Below are positions 33,910 to 44,672 of a DNA stretch of 64,000 nt, one piece after another. Source of the stretch: Mantis religiosa (lineage: Eukaryota; Arthropoda; Insecta; Mantodea; Mantidae). A program made the position numbers and the translations under genes. The notes under the pieces are model-generated. The model had not been told where the DNA came from. It was given only the letters and a program-made list of their open reading frames with translations, and did no database searches. Location: NCBI GenBank assembly GCA_030765055.1, contig CM060947.1, positions 224,556,625 through 224,620,624 on the forward strand, in the 5' to 3' direction. The first letter of the stretch is position 1, and each line of letters opens with the position of its first letter.

Positions 33910-34393
33910 TTAATTAATTGATGGAAATTAATCATGTCTTCACACTAACCGTATATAGGCTAAGGTTGTTGATAGAGTCAACATGAAATATTAAATGCCA
34001 TCGCCGGGATTTGAAACACGGATCTCCTGGTTTTCGTCCAGTCGCTCTAACCCATTGAGCTACCATGGTCAACTTGCCGTCCTAACACTAAATTCTCCAA
34101 TTGACTAATATATTTCCGTGGTAGACCACTAGGGGCTCCCACATTCGAGATAGGCCGTTTGTGGCGAGTTATTATCGTAAGTACTTGAGTCCCAGGCTTC
34201 ATCATTTAACTCTTGTTATTTTAGTTAATTGATGAAAATTAATCATTTCTTCACACTAGCCGTATATAGGCTAAGGTTGTTGATAGAGTCAACATGAAAA
34301 ATTCAATGCCATGGCCGGGATTTGAACCCAGGGGATCCGTGGTTCAAATCCCGGCCATGGCATTGAATTTTTCATGTTGACTCTATCTATCAA
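33910..34393 (-). mobile_element. SINE family A dimer with terminal foldback
   Basis: Minus strand. Two tRNA-like units lie in tandem, about 310 bp apart (TGCCATCGCCGGGATTTGAA at 33998, TGCCATGGCCGGGATTTGAA at 34307). The second is cut at the T arm and followed, after a 12-base spacer, by the same sequence in reverse. Arms 34282-34328 and 34341-34387 are perfect 47-base inverted repeats. The whole 484 bp is bounded by the exact 10-base repeat AGACATTGCT. In the complete unit the cloverleaf is good: acceptor GCCATGG/CCATGGC (one shift variant), D stem GCTC/GAGC, anticodon stem CTGG/CCAG. Confidence 0.88.
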
Positions 34394-34403
34394 AGACATT
34401 GCT
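34394..34403 (+). repeat. Right target-site duplication of the A composite
   Basis: Second copy of AGACATTGCT. Confidence 0.75.
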
Positions 34404-35185
34404 CCTTATTCTTTATCAGTGACCCTAGACTCGCTTTCAGGTAATGGGGCAAAAGGTGAAAAAGTCGACTAATAATTCGGACAGTTCCAAGGTTGCTTAT
34501 TTTGCTGTGGTCTTAATTGTACAGTGCTTTCAACCATTTACTGTAAAGTCAACAGCTTCCTTTTAAGTTACAGATGCTTTATTTAATGTTATTAAACGCA
34601 GGGAAATAAAATGCTTGTCTGATTGCATAAGGCCCTTAACTTAACTTTTTCTACAACTCAAATATTGTTCTCTGTTCCTTTTATGATTTAATGCTTCCAT
34701 ACTCAATCTCACTAACATTAGCTTCCCTCTAAAATGCTTAATTTGCATATATTCACTAGCTTATTTGCCGTAATTGACTGTTATAACGGAATGTTGCTAC
34801 ACATTAAACAGCCATAAACAAACAACTAAAGAATAGCTTCTTTATTGCGGTTTCATAAGTCAAAGAAGTTCTTAATAGTAGTAAGCTAACGTGGAGTATG
34901 TCGGTATGTTTACAAACAGCTACATCAGGGGCACGGTGTGTCACCTACTTGCGAGCTTCGATAGTGTGAGGGACACGCGACGTTGTTCCTGTCACTGCCT
35001 AATCCACACTCATTCTAGAGCATTTTTATGTGACTATGTTGGCGGTAAAAATATCTATATGTGTTACATAGGAGCTCAACAACTATTTCTATACGTTCGA
35101 TGTCGTTTCGAAACGCTTTGTTTATCTTACATCTACACACCCACGCGCACACACACGCGCGCGAGGTGTGATCATAGACAGCGGG
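34404..35185. other. No recognisable feature
   Basis: A short CACACACGCGCG alternating purine-pyrimidine tract lies near 35150; otherwise nothing. Confidence 0.4.
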
Positions 35186-35204
35186 AAGTTTTTTTTTTTT
35201 TTTA
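35186..35204. repeat. T tract
   Basis: A run of about 17 T next to the mariner relic. Confidence 0.85.
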
Positions 35205-35224
35205 TTAAACAATCCTTATTTATT

Positions 35225-35745
35225 CATGAATATAAACTTTGTTGCCTTCAAAGTAATTCTCATCAGAATGTAAATACACTTCTCCGCAGTCTTTTCCAAT
35301 CTTGGAAGAAATTATAGAACTCACTCTTTTTTTAGCTATTCAGCTCCTTCAGCGGATCTGTTTTGTCTCATCAATGATGGCAAAATGACGTCCTTCCATT
35401 GTTCTCTTCAGTCTCGGGAATAGAAAGAAGCCATAGGACGTGAATGCTTTGGGTTTTGGGGTTTTTGTAGTGAAAAAGCTACGAACAGCATTGAGGTGTA
35501 AGCGAGAAGCATTATCGTGATCCAATTTCCACGAGTAGTTTCTACACAATTCTGGTCAACTTTTGTGACTGTGATTCAGGGATTTTCCGGAACCATTTTC
35601 CTTACTTTCTCCAGGTTGAGCAACTGATGTGCGAGGACGTCCAGAGCAGTCGTTGTCTTCTACGTCTTCCCAACCCTCTTTGAAGCTCTACACCACTCAA
35701 CCACTTGTCTTATTCATAGTAGTTTCACTGTAAGCCACAGTCAAC
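35225..35745 (-). pseudogene. Mariner transposase relic, internally deleted
   Basis: On the minus strand, MLTVAYSETTMNKTSG and EGWEDVEDNDCSGRPRTSVA give the end of the DNA-binding half. The frame then reaches KLDHDNASRLHLNAVRSFF near 35510, corresponding to the second catalytic Asp block, and GFFLFPRLKRTMEGRHFAII, where the third Asp is replaced by Gly (SYGFF for PCDFF). The segment with the first Asp (DETW) is missing. A tail like LPRLEKTAEKCIYILM matches the end of this mariner lineage. Terminal repeats were not found. Confidence 0.75.
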
Positions 35746-36007
35746 ATGTGAAATGCGTGCTGCACTTTATTGCATTTTCAAGCAAAATTTAATGTAAATA
35801 AAAAAAAAAATTCGTCGAGCACTCGAAATCACGTCTAATTTTTCGACTGTCAACAAATAACATTCGAAACAGCTGAAAATGCAAAATGTATCAGGAACTT
35901 GTGCACCGATTAGACAAAATAAGGGTTGAAAATTGCATGCATAAGCCAGCGCATTTAAAAGATATTTATTTTTTATCACGTCTCGTATATATCTCGTACA
36001 TACTCTA

Positions 36008-36256
36008 ACAGCCTCGGTAGCGTAGATGGTAGCGTGTCTGCCTCACGTTCAAGAGGTCCCGATTTCGTATCTCCGTCAGTGTGAGTTACCTGGATAAGGT
36101 TTTTCCGGGGTTTTCCCTTATCCTTCAAGACGAATGTCAGGTAACTCTAAGCTCCTTGGACCTCGGACTCATTTTGAGCATCATTTCACACCATTCATTC
36201 ACCGTCCGATATGACTTATGAATTAACGTTGGAGCACGTAAATTAAAAAAAAAGCC
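36008..36256 (+). mobile_element. SINE family B, full length
   Basis: Head GCCTCGGTAGCGTAGATGGT, then AGCGTGTCTGCCTCACGTTC; B-box eroded (CCGATTTCGTATCTCC). The body is close to consensus and ends in a nine-base A-tail. Confidence 0.93.
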
Positions 36257-36583
36257 CTACATATTCAGGAAGTAAAAGAAACTGGGTTTAGGAGATTTTT
36301 GTTTGTTTGTTTGAAACCAGCGTGTCTTATTTTCAAAAGATACGGAACTTAAACACTAAGTTTGGTATTTATCAAACATATAAACTTTGAGTTAAGGTCA
36401 TACACACGCAGGCGGTCCTACAAAATATCCTTGTCAAGATTTTTATCTCTTCGTACACTTCATTTTAAAATTAAGATAAACATTTGCATAAATCAATATA
36501 TAATAATTACACATTTTATTATGGCTATAAAAGGAAAAGAATAGTCAAATGTCTAAGTACTCGGGCTCTATACTGATCTCAAA
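36257..36583. other. Gap between two SINE B copies
   Basis: AT-rich, nothing recognised. The flanking SINEs are tail to tail about 330 bp apart and could pair in a transcript. Confidence 0.5.
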
Positions 36584-36823
36584 GTTTTTTTTGTTGTTGC
36601 TAATTTTACGTCTTCCTACGTTAAGCCATATCGGACGCAGAATGAAGTGGGTGAAATGTTCTCAAATGTGTCCAAAGTCCATGGAGTTTACAGCTACCCG
36701 ACATTCGTCTTTAAGGATAAGGGAAGACCCCGGGAAAAGCCTTATCATACTGACCAAGATTCGAACTCGGGACCTCCTGAACGTGAGCAGAGACGCTACC
36801 GTCCACGCTAACGAGACGGGTTC
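36584..36823 (-). mobile_element. SINE family B, full length
   Basis: Minus strand with A-tail side at 36584 (TTTTTTTTGTTGTTG) and head AACCCGTCTCGTTAGCGTGG; B-box GAGTTCGAATCTTGG intact. Confidence 0.9.
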
Positions 36824-38215
36824 TAAGTTGTAATGTCTTTCCATACAAACACGAGGAACAATTGACAGTCGCCACGATTTTAAAAGAATAAATGAACAAA
36901 TCGAAACATTAATAGCAGACTTATGGATGCCCCTGTACCTATGACGAATTCCTAATGAAATGTGTTTGAATTACCAAAATCTAATTAAAAGAATAAGCTG
37001 TTGTAACCATATTTCATAGAGGAGTGAGCAGAGAAAGCCATATCAATACATCTAATTATTTAATGGTGTATTTGTACCATCTTTATTAAATTTTATTTCT
37101 GTATAACGATGTCTGGGAGAAATGTATTGGAGGAAAGTATTGTAGTTATGTTTATGAAAACAGAACTGGGCGATTGTAATATAACAAGACATTAACGAAA
37201 TTTATAGATCCTGAAGTTTATTAGGAATAAGAAATGTGCTGTAAGGAAAGGAAATATATCTTGTTGGAAAACTTTTAAAATATTACAAGTATTATACCTT
37301 CTGACCGACTAGTATTTAACCTCTAACATAAAACGAACGCACTCCAAATTAACTTTATGCGCACAATCACATTTATCATCGTGATCAAACCATGTCCAGG
37401 TATACCTATGGCAGCATTGTTTGCAGTGTGTCCTAAATAAATATCGATGCGTCAAATTAATGTTTCTCTAGTTGATATCAGGGGCATTATTTTTTCATTT
37501 CTCTGCGCTGTCATGCACACGTACGTATGGCTCAGTGAACATATAGTTTGACGTTAGATAAATTTAGTGAGCTTCTCTATTATAAATAATGTGGAGCTCC
37601 GTGATGACAGCGGGTTTGACTAACTCTAATTCGTCATGCGTTCGCTGGTAGATGTTTCACAAATAAAATGTATGTGATACAGCAAAATGTCCTCAATGTG
37701 CAAATGGACCATTGTTCTGGCTTTTCCCTCATAACTTAAAATGACATTTTTAAAGAAATGTGTCCTTCTTTATTAAGTGCCAGTACATTTAAATTCATCC
37801 TATATTTTCAAATTATTTCCAGCAAATTGGCGAAAATTATTTGGACCTTCCTGTGTGGCATTAAAGTGCTGTTTTATGACATCGTTAGTCATTTTTTGTC
37901 AATACACTGTTCTTGAAGATTTGGTCCGGGAAATAGTGACAGAAGGAAGATGTAACTTGATAAAATAGACAAAACTTAACGCAGCTGATGTTTTATAACG
38001 AGATTGGTAAAGTTATAAAAGTAACGGAAATAGTATATAACCATTTACTCTATGAGTTAAAATTATTAGAGAATGTAACTGTTACGGAAGTAATAAGAAC
38101 AGAACGTAACTATCTACTCAGTAATGGTTACAAGAGTAATGAGAACAAGATGTATCTATTATATATTCCATAATTGTTGTAAGAGTAGCGGACCACAGCG
38201 TAACTCTTTACATTT
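36824..38215. other. No identified gene
   Basis: AT-rich; ORFs of about 60 codons only. Confidence 0.4.
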
Positions 38216-38248
38216 TGACATTTACAAGGGTAAGGGGAAATAAATTTT

Positions 38249-38290
38249 TCTTCTTCTTCTTCCTCTTTCTCTTCTTCTTCACTTCACTGC
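38249..38290 (-). repeat. GAA-rich tail of a LINE
   Basis: Minus strand GAAGAAGAAGAGAAAGAGGA and following GAAGAAG repeat directly after the last LINE codons, as in elements ending in microsatellite tails instead of poly(A). Confidence 0.7.
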
Positions 38291-39300
38291 ATGGGCAGAG
38301 TGCCCGTTTCGTTTCACAATAATTGCTCCTTCCATGTCTTTTTAGGTCTACCAACATCTCTCTTTCCTTGTGGCTGATATTGGAATGCAATCTTAGGCAG
38401 TCTTGTTTCGGACATTCTTTGAATATGTTGCATCCATTCCTTTTGATATTTTTCAATTTTGCTACTTATCGAGTCTACATTGAGTTCCTTTCTTATGTCT
38501 CAATTCCTTATTCTATCCAACCTTGTGCATTCCTTTGTTTTCCTTAAAAAGTTCATCTCTGCACTTTGAATTTGGCTTTTCATTTTCTTCGTGAGTACCC
38601 ATGCCTCACTTATATAAAGTAGTGCAGGGACTGTCATTGTTTTGTACAACTTTAATCTTGTATCTCGTCTTGTTTTACTTTTCAACGTTCTATGCACTGT
38701 TCCACAAATCATTTGGAATGTTGCAAGCTTTTTGCTCACATCTCTGTCTGTTTTCATTATATAATTAAGATTACATCCTAAATAGCTGAATTCTTTTAGT
38801 TGTTTTACTGGTTTGTTGTTTATAATTATTTTTTATCTTAAATGTTGTTTTCCCCAAAATGCCACTATCTTAGATTTTTCCGTGGATGTTTAAGATCATA
38901 CTGTTGGCATACTTGGTTCAAGCGGTATAGTGCATACTGTAATTTATCCTCCGTTTATTGTATTAAAACCACGTCATCTGCATATAGTAAAATATTTAAA
39001 ACCTTGTTCATATTTATTTTTATTCCTGATTTAATAATACTTTTGCAATTTTGGATGATGTCATTTACATATATATTAAAAAGAGTAGGTGATACACTGC
39101 ATCCTTGTCTTACGCCTCTGTTAATTAAAATTGGTTCGGTTTTATGAACTCCCGTGTTTATTATTATTTTGGAGTTGCTATAAATATTTTTGATTACTTT
39201 AATTAATTTTTGTGGATATCCACTATTTTCCATAGATTTTCCCTATGAACAGTGTCAAATGCCTTCTTGAAGTCTAGCAATGCCAGATGTGTTTGCAAAT
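38290..39300 (-). pseudogene. RTE-like LINE, RT palm to C-terminus
   Basis: Minus-strand segments in order: LALLDFKKAFDTVHRENLW near 39285 with the first catalytic Asp (FDTV), GYPQKLIKVIKNIYSNSKII, NRGVRQGCSVSPTLFNIYVN, ILLYADDVVLIQ near 38960 with the YADD site, LATFQMICGTVHRTLKSKTR, LYKTMTVPALLYISEAWVLT, IQSAEMNFLRKTKECTRLDR, HIQRMSETRLPKIAFQYQPQ and KRDVGRPKKTWKEQ. This is a nearly continuous palm-thumb-C-terminal order typical of an RTE-like or related arthropod LINE, broken by several stops and shifts. Truncated at the 5' side at about 39300. Confidence 0.88.
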
Positions 39301-40058
39301 TATACTCTTGTCTTTTCTCGATACCTCTACTGGGGGGGGGGGCAGGAGGAGCTTCAGAGCCAAGGAGAAGGCAGTCCTCCTAAGAGAAGAAGCCCCTACA
39401 GAAAATCTACTGTGCAAAGGGGCTGGTAACCCCTTCACAGGAAATTCAAGTCTTCTCACAATAAACAGCCGGATGGATTTATTGGTCAAAATATCGCAAG
39501 GAAATAAATTTAAGTAGTTAATATCATTAGCTTGTATTAGAGAGTATGCGTATACCTTTCATAAACTGGATATTTGACAGAAAGAGTAAATTAAATTGCA
39601 TGACTTAGTAATATATTTATATTGAACATATTGTACCACTAGCATTCCATTACACTGTGACTTTTGTGGGTTCGAAAAATTAAAAATCTAGTTGCAGAAA
39701 TTTAAAATGCACTTCGTTAACGTATAAAGACACTTGTACAATTCTGATAAAAGCAGAATGACGTAAACATACATTAACGCAATCTTCAAGTCCGTCTGCC
39801 ACACGTCCACACTACACCAAACAGCTCTAACAGCTCTCGAATGATACTTCTCTGCACCTCTGCCAGCTTCCTGCCGAAATCTTATTTATACACGAGCAGC
39901 TGTTTCTCGAAACCTGACGAAGCCACACGAAAGCTAACGAGCTAGCACGATCTTTCGTGATGTAGCGAGAATACCATGGAACTGCCTTTGTGTCTTTCGC
40001 CCTCTGTTGCTTTCGCTCTGGCCGTGGCTAGGGCGCTATCTTTCTCTTTCACTCACCG

Positions 40059-40065
<7 letters not shown>
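39301..40065. other. No identified gene
   Basis: Includes a G tract with a GC-rich block at 39328-39480 (96 codons open on plus, unrecognised) and a small hairpin CACGAAAG/CTTTCGTG at 39927-39959. Confidence 0.4.

Positions 40066-40068
<3 letters not shown>

Positions 40069-40131
<63 letters not shown>
40069..40131 (+). repeat. TC microsatellite
   Basis: About 31 uninterrupted TC units. The ORFs crossing it (Ser-Leu repeats) are artefacts. Confidence 0.97.
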
Positions 40132-40133
<2 letters not shown>

Positions 40134-40800
40134 GTTTGCTTACGAGCGGCAAATCAATGCCTCCTGACAATATGTCTGGAAATGGAATAAATTTCATCAA
40201 ACTTTACTACATTTGATTATATTTTTGGCACATATTTAATAAAGAATTGGTTTCATTCGTTACATTTTTTTTCGATATTGAAATAGGGGCACAAATTTGA
40301 TAGAACCCAAGAGAACTCCATGACCTACTGCTAAAACATTTAGCACGTCTTTTTTTTCTCATTTAACTGCCTTAAATTTTAGACATTTTAATTAAAATTA
40401 CGCATTTTGGAGAATTAAATCCCCAAAAATGCTTCCATGTCAAGGGTAATTTACGGATGCGTTGACTTTCTTGAACATATTCGCACGTATCTTTAGAAGA
40501 AATTGAAAATGAACACCATGGTTGACATTTATGGAAATTTTAATTGAAGTTATATATTCCATAAGCACAACACACATATATGCCTACACATACAATTTTG
40601 AACAAATTATTCAGTGATCCTCAGAACATGTGGTTTCAGTTAAAGCTGGATATCAAAATACTGTCTGAAATGCAGTACTTCCTCCGCGATGACAGCTGGG
40701 GCTAGGGAAAATAGTGATGCAAACATGGATGGGAAAAATAGATGAAAGGAAAAGATAATGGGAAAGATTTCGGAAATCAGTGACAGAAAATAAAATTAAA
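40132..40800. other. No recognisable feature
   Basis: AT-rich with short A/T runs; nothing identified. Confidence 0.4.
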
Positions 40801-40802
40801 TA

Positions 40803-42169
40803 CGAGGGCTGTTCAGTAAGGAATGATCACATTTGGTTCTCTTTCTTTTTTTCTCTTTTATTTTATTTTATTTTTTTTTTATTTTTTGACAACGTACCTT
40901 TACTCATCCTCATAATTTTCATGGTTTTTCTCAAAATGGTCTCCCCTGAATGCGATGCACTTGTTCCAGCGTTTCTGCCAATCTTCAAAGACATGCTGGA
41001 AACCATTTTTTTCAGAGATCCTTCAAAATAGCCTCCGCAGCCTTCACCACTGCTTCTGATGATGGATAATGCCTCCCACGAAGGCGCTTCTTCAAATTAG
41101 GGTTAGAAAAGGATCACATGCGGCTAAATCCGGACTATAAGGAGGGTGGGGGATGCACTTCCCTAGACTTTTGCAAGATATTCAGCAACAACATTGGCAA
41201 TATGCGGCCGCGCATTATCGTGGTGAAGCATCCATCCTGCTTCGTGGAAATGTGGTCTTTTGCACCTGATATGGACTTGTAATATTTTCGGGACATCCCT
41301 GTAGTACTGTCCAGTTACTGATGTGTGTGCAGGTACAACATGTTGATAAACCATTCCATGAATATCAAAGAATGAGATGACCATAACTTTTCTAGCAGAA
41401 GCAACCACTTTTGCTTTTTGGGGGGTTGGTGATGAAGGAGGTTTCCAAACTGAGTTTTGCTGTTTGCTCTCAGAATCAAAATGATGTAGCCAAGTTTCAT
41501 CAACAGTGATTACGTTCGAGAGAAACCCCGGATCTTCCTCTAACATCGACTTTAACTGCATGCAGACCTGCATGCTAATGTCCTTTTGTTCGGGAATCAA
41601 CAATTTTGGAACCCATTGCGCACAAACATTGTGTCATGTGTAATGTTTCTCTCACCCAATGTGTGGTTGGCACCTAATGAATGTTCAGTATTTCAGAAAG
41701 TGATCTTAAGGTAATTCGTCGATCCTGTTTCACAGTGGCAGCAGCAGTGTTGATGTTCTCTTCCGTAAGAGCAGTAACTGGAGCACCGGGTCCACCTTCC
41801 TTTGAAATTGATTTGTCTCACCTCTTTAAACATTTTAAATCACCTTCGAGCTGTGCTATAGGGAATAACAGACTCTCCATAGACCTCCTGTAATATTGTA
41901 TAGGCTTCAACGGAAGGTTTGTTGAAACGAAAGTAGAATTTCAAAGCTGCATATTGTTCCTCGCGTGTTATCTCCATTGCAGCGGTAGGCGATACTGAAC
42001 ATATCTGAACTTGCCTGGTTCTCACAAGCGGGAACCAGGAGTTCCAACAATGAAACTACTACGGCGCGTTTGTTTTACATTAAGCTAACAGAATATAATA
42101 ATTTTTTATTTTATTGCGAAAATTTATGACCGTAAGAAATTACGATCATTCTTTATACAATAGCCCTCG
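40803..42169 (-). mobile_element. Mariner element, full length
   Basis: Ends CGAGGGCTGTTCAGTAAGGA and, reversed, CGAGGGCTATTGTATAAAGA; TA on both sides (40801-40802, 42170-42171). 1367 bp. Same family as the deleted copy at 23130-24039, for which it is a local reference. Confidence 0.93.
40870..41988 (-). pseudogene. Mariner transposase (frameshifted)
   Basis: The start is the Met of MEITREEQYAALKFYFRFNK near 41980. The helix-turn-helix part breaks by frameshift around 41840. A 146-codon frame (41603-41163) includes LEEDPGFLSNVITVDETWLH with the first Asp, SVWKPPSSPTPQKAKVVASA, and HFHEAGWMLHHDNARPHIAN with the second. The end region after 41163 needs further shifts; its third-acid block reads PYSPDLAACD. 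All three catalytic acids can be seen but not in one frame. Confidence 0.88.
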
Positions 42170-42171
42170 TA

Positions 42172-42754
42172 TGAGGTGAGTTAGAGCACCAAATTGTGTT
42201 TAATTCACTGGGGGAAATAGAGATAAGAGAGTGCTGTTTGGTAGATAGATGGTTTTAATGAACTATGCTGAATTATTTTCAGAGCAAAAGTAGATAACTT
42301 AAACAAGTAATTTGAGATAGGAAAGCGATGGCCTGTTGATTTAGATGTGAAAGTTACGACTATAAGTCTTAGGGCGTCAGTACGCCATTGTTAATGATAA
42401 CACCACTTGAGTGCCTATCACACACGAAGATAAAGATACGCATCAAAGTACTCCTTTTGGCATAACGGTTATGCTATTAGCTTTCTAATCAAAGTTAGAG
42501 TTCATGTCTCCTTCATTTTTGTCGTTTCCTGTTGTTGTTGTTTTTTTAATATGTTGTCTAATCGTTTAATTCTTGTATAAATGCATGCATTTTATGGATC
42601 AATTTTATTTTGTCAGAACAATTAATTACAATTCTTTCCAACAAAGGGTAATCTTTCTTTATAGCTTAACATGCTGTACGTCTAAATGTGAGATGGTTTA
42701 AAAGAGGAACGAACTCACATAAAGTAGGAACTGTATGCTACTCTTTACCTCAGG
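42172..42754. other. No clear feature
   Basis: A tRNA-like run TGGCATAACGGTTATGC with a downstream AGAGTTCATGTC near 42467-42510 may be an eroded SINE head; too weak to call. Confidence 0.35.
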
Positions 42755-43010
42755 TCTATAGAAAGTACTCAAAATGGTGGCCTGCGCTTTCAATTTAAAG
42801 TTGACAAATGCGAAGGAACGAGTCCTACTCTGTCCCAAATTCCTTATGTGTATCGAATAACTTCATATGATGCTATTTTTCGGACGGTTAAGTCCTCTTC
42901 TGAGGTAATAGGTGTTTCACACCCAGAGATTTGAGGTGACCTCGGAAAAGGAAATCAATTGGGTTGAGGTGGGGAGAGCGTGCTGGCCAAACTACAATTG
43001 GATTTGTAAC
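42755..43010 (-). pseudogene. Tc1/mariner-superfamily transposase C-terminal relic
   Basis: The minus strand reads PIVVWPARSPHLNPIDFLFR, then GHLKSLGV, a WPARSPDLNPIDxxxWGxLK block carrying the third catalytic acid. With a shift, ITSEEDLTVRKIASYEVIRY follows. It resembles the 2.5 kb fragment in type but is a different lineage (LNPIDF against LTPCDF). Only the last third of the gene remains. Confidence 0.7.
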
Positions 43011-43041
43011 AGGAATTATTAATTAATTATTAATTAACTGT

Positions 43042-43885
43042 TGTTTGAAACCGCAATTATGGCCGACGATGGGGACATGATGGGATGGTATTCTCGAAGT
43101 TCTATTTGTAAGCAGTATTACTACAAATGTGTTGATGGTGGGAGGATGAAGATGTACTCGTAGTGACGATGATCTCGTTGTGGCGTCCTTTGTAGCTCCG
43201 GTTAGCATGAGATCTTCTCTTGATCGTGGTCTCGGATACTTGGATTTGTTAAAGAAATAAAAAAAAATAGTTGCAAAAAATAGTTGTATTTTGAATCACT
43301 ATATTCACATGATTTACTATACTACTTTTCCTACGTTGAGGAATAATACAAACGCTGTTCAAATATTCTCACGACATAAAAAAACATTAGTTTTCAAAAT
43401 ATTTAACTTGAAGTATACCCAAGCTTCTACTCACGTTGATAAATAATTATAGGATTAGAACCTGCTTTTCGTATTAACACATTGTACGATATTAACATGT
43501 GATGGTTAGCACACGCTGACTTTTTCCTTATCACCATGGTAATTATTATAGTCTACATCACTTTTTCCTGTGGCCAATACATTAATTTTGAATAATATAA
43601 TTTTCTGATTTTCCAAGTATAAAATCGTAAAAATGATTTTCTTTTATAATTTTATTTTTCTATTTAATTTATCATATTTGCCATTCATCTAGATTGGATA
43701 TTAACATTCATCTTTACCTGTTTGTGACCTACTTCATTCGGTCATGGCCACCTATAACTCAGACCAATTCAAAACAAAACTCTCATCATTTTAAACTTAT
43801 CAATATTAATCATAAATAAATCAATCCAACATTGCTCTGGTACTTGACATAATAACAACTTTTTAAGATTTCCCTTTGCACTGGC
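43042..43885 (+). repeat. Repeat R, copy 2 (longest)
   Basis: Aligns with 59085-59164 plus 60412-61060. Anchors: GCAATTATGGCCGACGATGG, GATCGTGGTCTCGGATACTT, CCTTATCACCATGGTAATTA, TTTGTGACCTACTTCATTCG and CTCTCATCATTTTAAAC. About 850 bp, non-coding. The internal 43260-43480 part diverges strongly between copies. Confidence 0.9.
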
Positions 43886-44426
43886 CAATCAGAATCACGT
43901 TCTTAGTTAGGAATCACTATTAGAAGTTATGTATTAAAACGGAAAATAATAAAAAGACTACATATATGAACAGCACCAATGACTCTTGGCACTCTACTTT
44001 TCGGCTTTAGGACTGAGAACACTTAAAGCTCCACCCATATGACAGGTCACATGATGCAATCGCTGTTCACTGTCGTACTGGCAAGTGATTATTAAGAGAT
44101 TTGAGAGACCTTTGGGGCAATAAATCCTGAGAACCCCAATAACTTTATAGTAAGAGTCGGTATTTGTATATTCGGGAAGCACTTTTAAAGACATTTAATC
44201 CAATAATTTCGCCCATCTTGTTGAAATACCAACGTATCAGCATCTGATCTCAACTAGATTTAATGCAATTTTCATAGCTATATGTAGCCGCAGATCAACT
44301 TGCTTATATTAGTCACATCTACAATTGCTGATATTGTTTCGGAATAGTTAATTAACACCCTGTATACGCAATAGATGAGAGGGAAGGATTAGCTGGGCTG
44401 AAGTTTGATTTTGAAATATATAGCGG
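43886..44426. other. No identified gene
   Basis: AT-rich. ACACCCTGTA at 44352 is a possible reverse-oriented transposon end. Confidence 0.35.
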
Positions 44427-44672
44427 AGTTCTCATAAACACACGAGACAACTACCTTAGTGGTTTACCGGGAAAAAACACGAGTCAGTTGGAGAATTTAG
44501 TGTCATGTTGGCACGTTGGCCATAGTAGCTCAATGGTTTAGAGCGGCTGGACGGATACCAGAAGATCAGTGGTTCAAATCCTGGCTACGGCATTGAATTT
44601 TTTCAGTCTGGCTCTGTGATTTCATAGTGCGTCCTACACAAGGCTGGTGTGAAAGAACAATTAATTTCCATT
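44427..44672 (+). mobile_element. SINE family A copy with inverted 5' segment
   Basis: From GTGGTTTACCGGGAA on, it is a standard plus-strand unit (TAGCTCAATGGTTTAGAGCG, GGTTCAAATCCTGG, tail CAATTAATTTCCAT). The first 34 bases, GGAGTTCTCATAAACACACG then AGACAACTACCTTA, are the reverse complement of the segment that normally precedes it (compare 7187-7220). Confidence 0.88.

Noticed and set aside
35150..35165. Z-DNA or regulatory CG/CA tract
   Set aside because: Very short and without context.
36362..36544. Short basic ORF
   Set aside because: No motif, AT-rich, lies between SINEs; judged chance.
39976..40216. Ser-Leu repeat ORFs near a possible promoter
   Set aside because: The frames are created by the TC microsatellite; nothing outside it resembles a protein.
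42460..42520. tRNA-like head at 42.47 kb
   Set aside because: Box sequences too degraded and no SINE body follows.
33689..44361. TACAGGGTGT and ACACCCTGTA as paired ends of one 10.7 kb transposon
   Set aside because: Only ten bases match, no target duplication was seen, and unrelated elements lie between.
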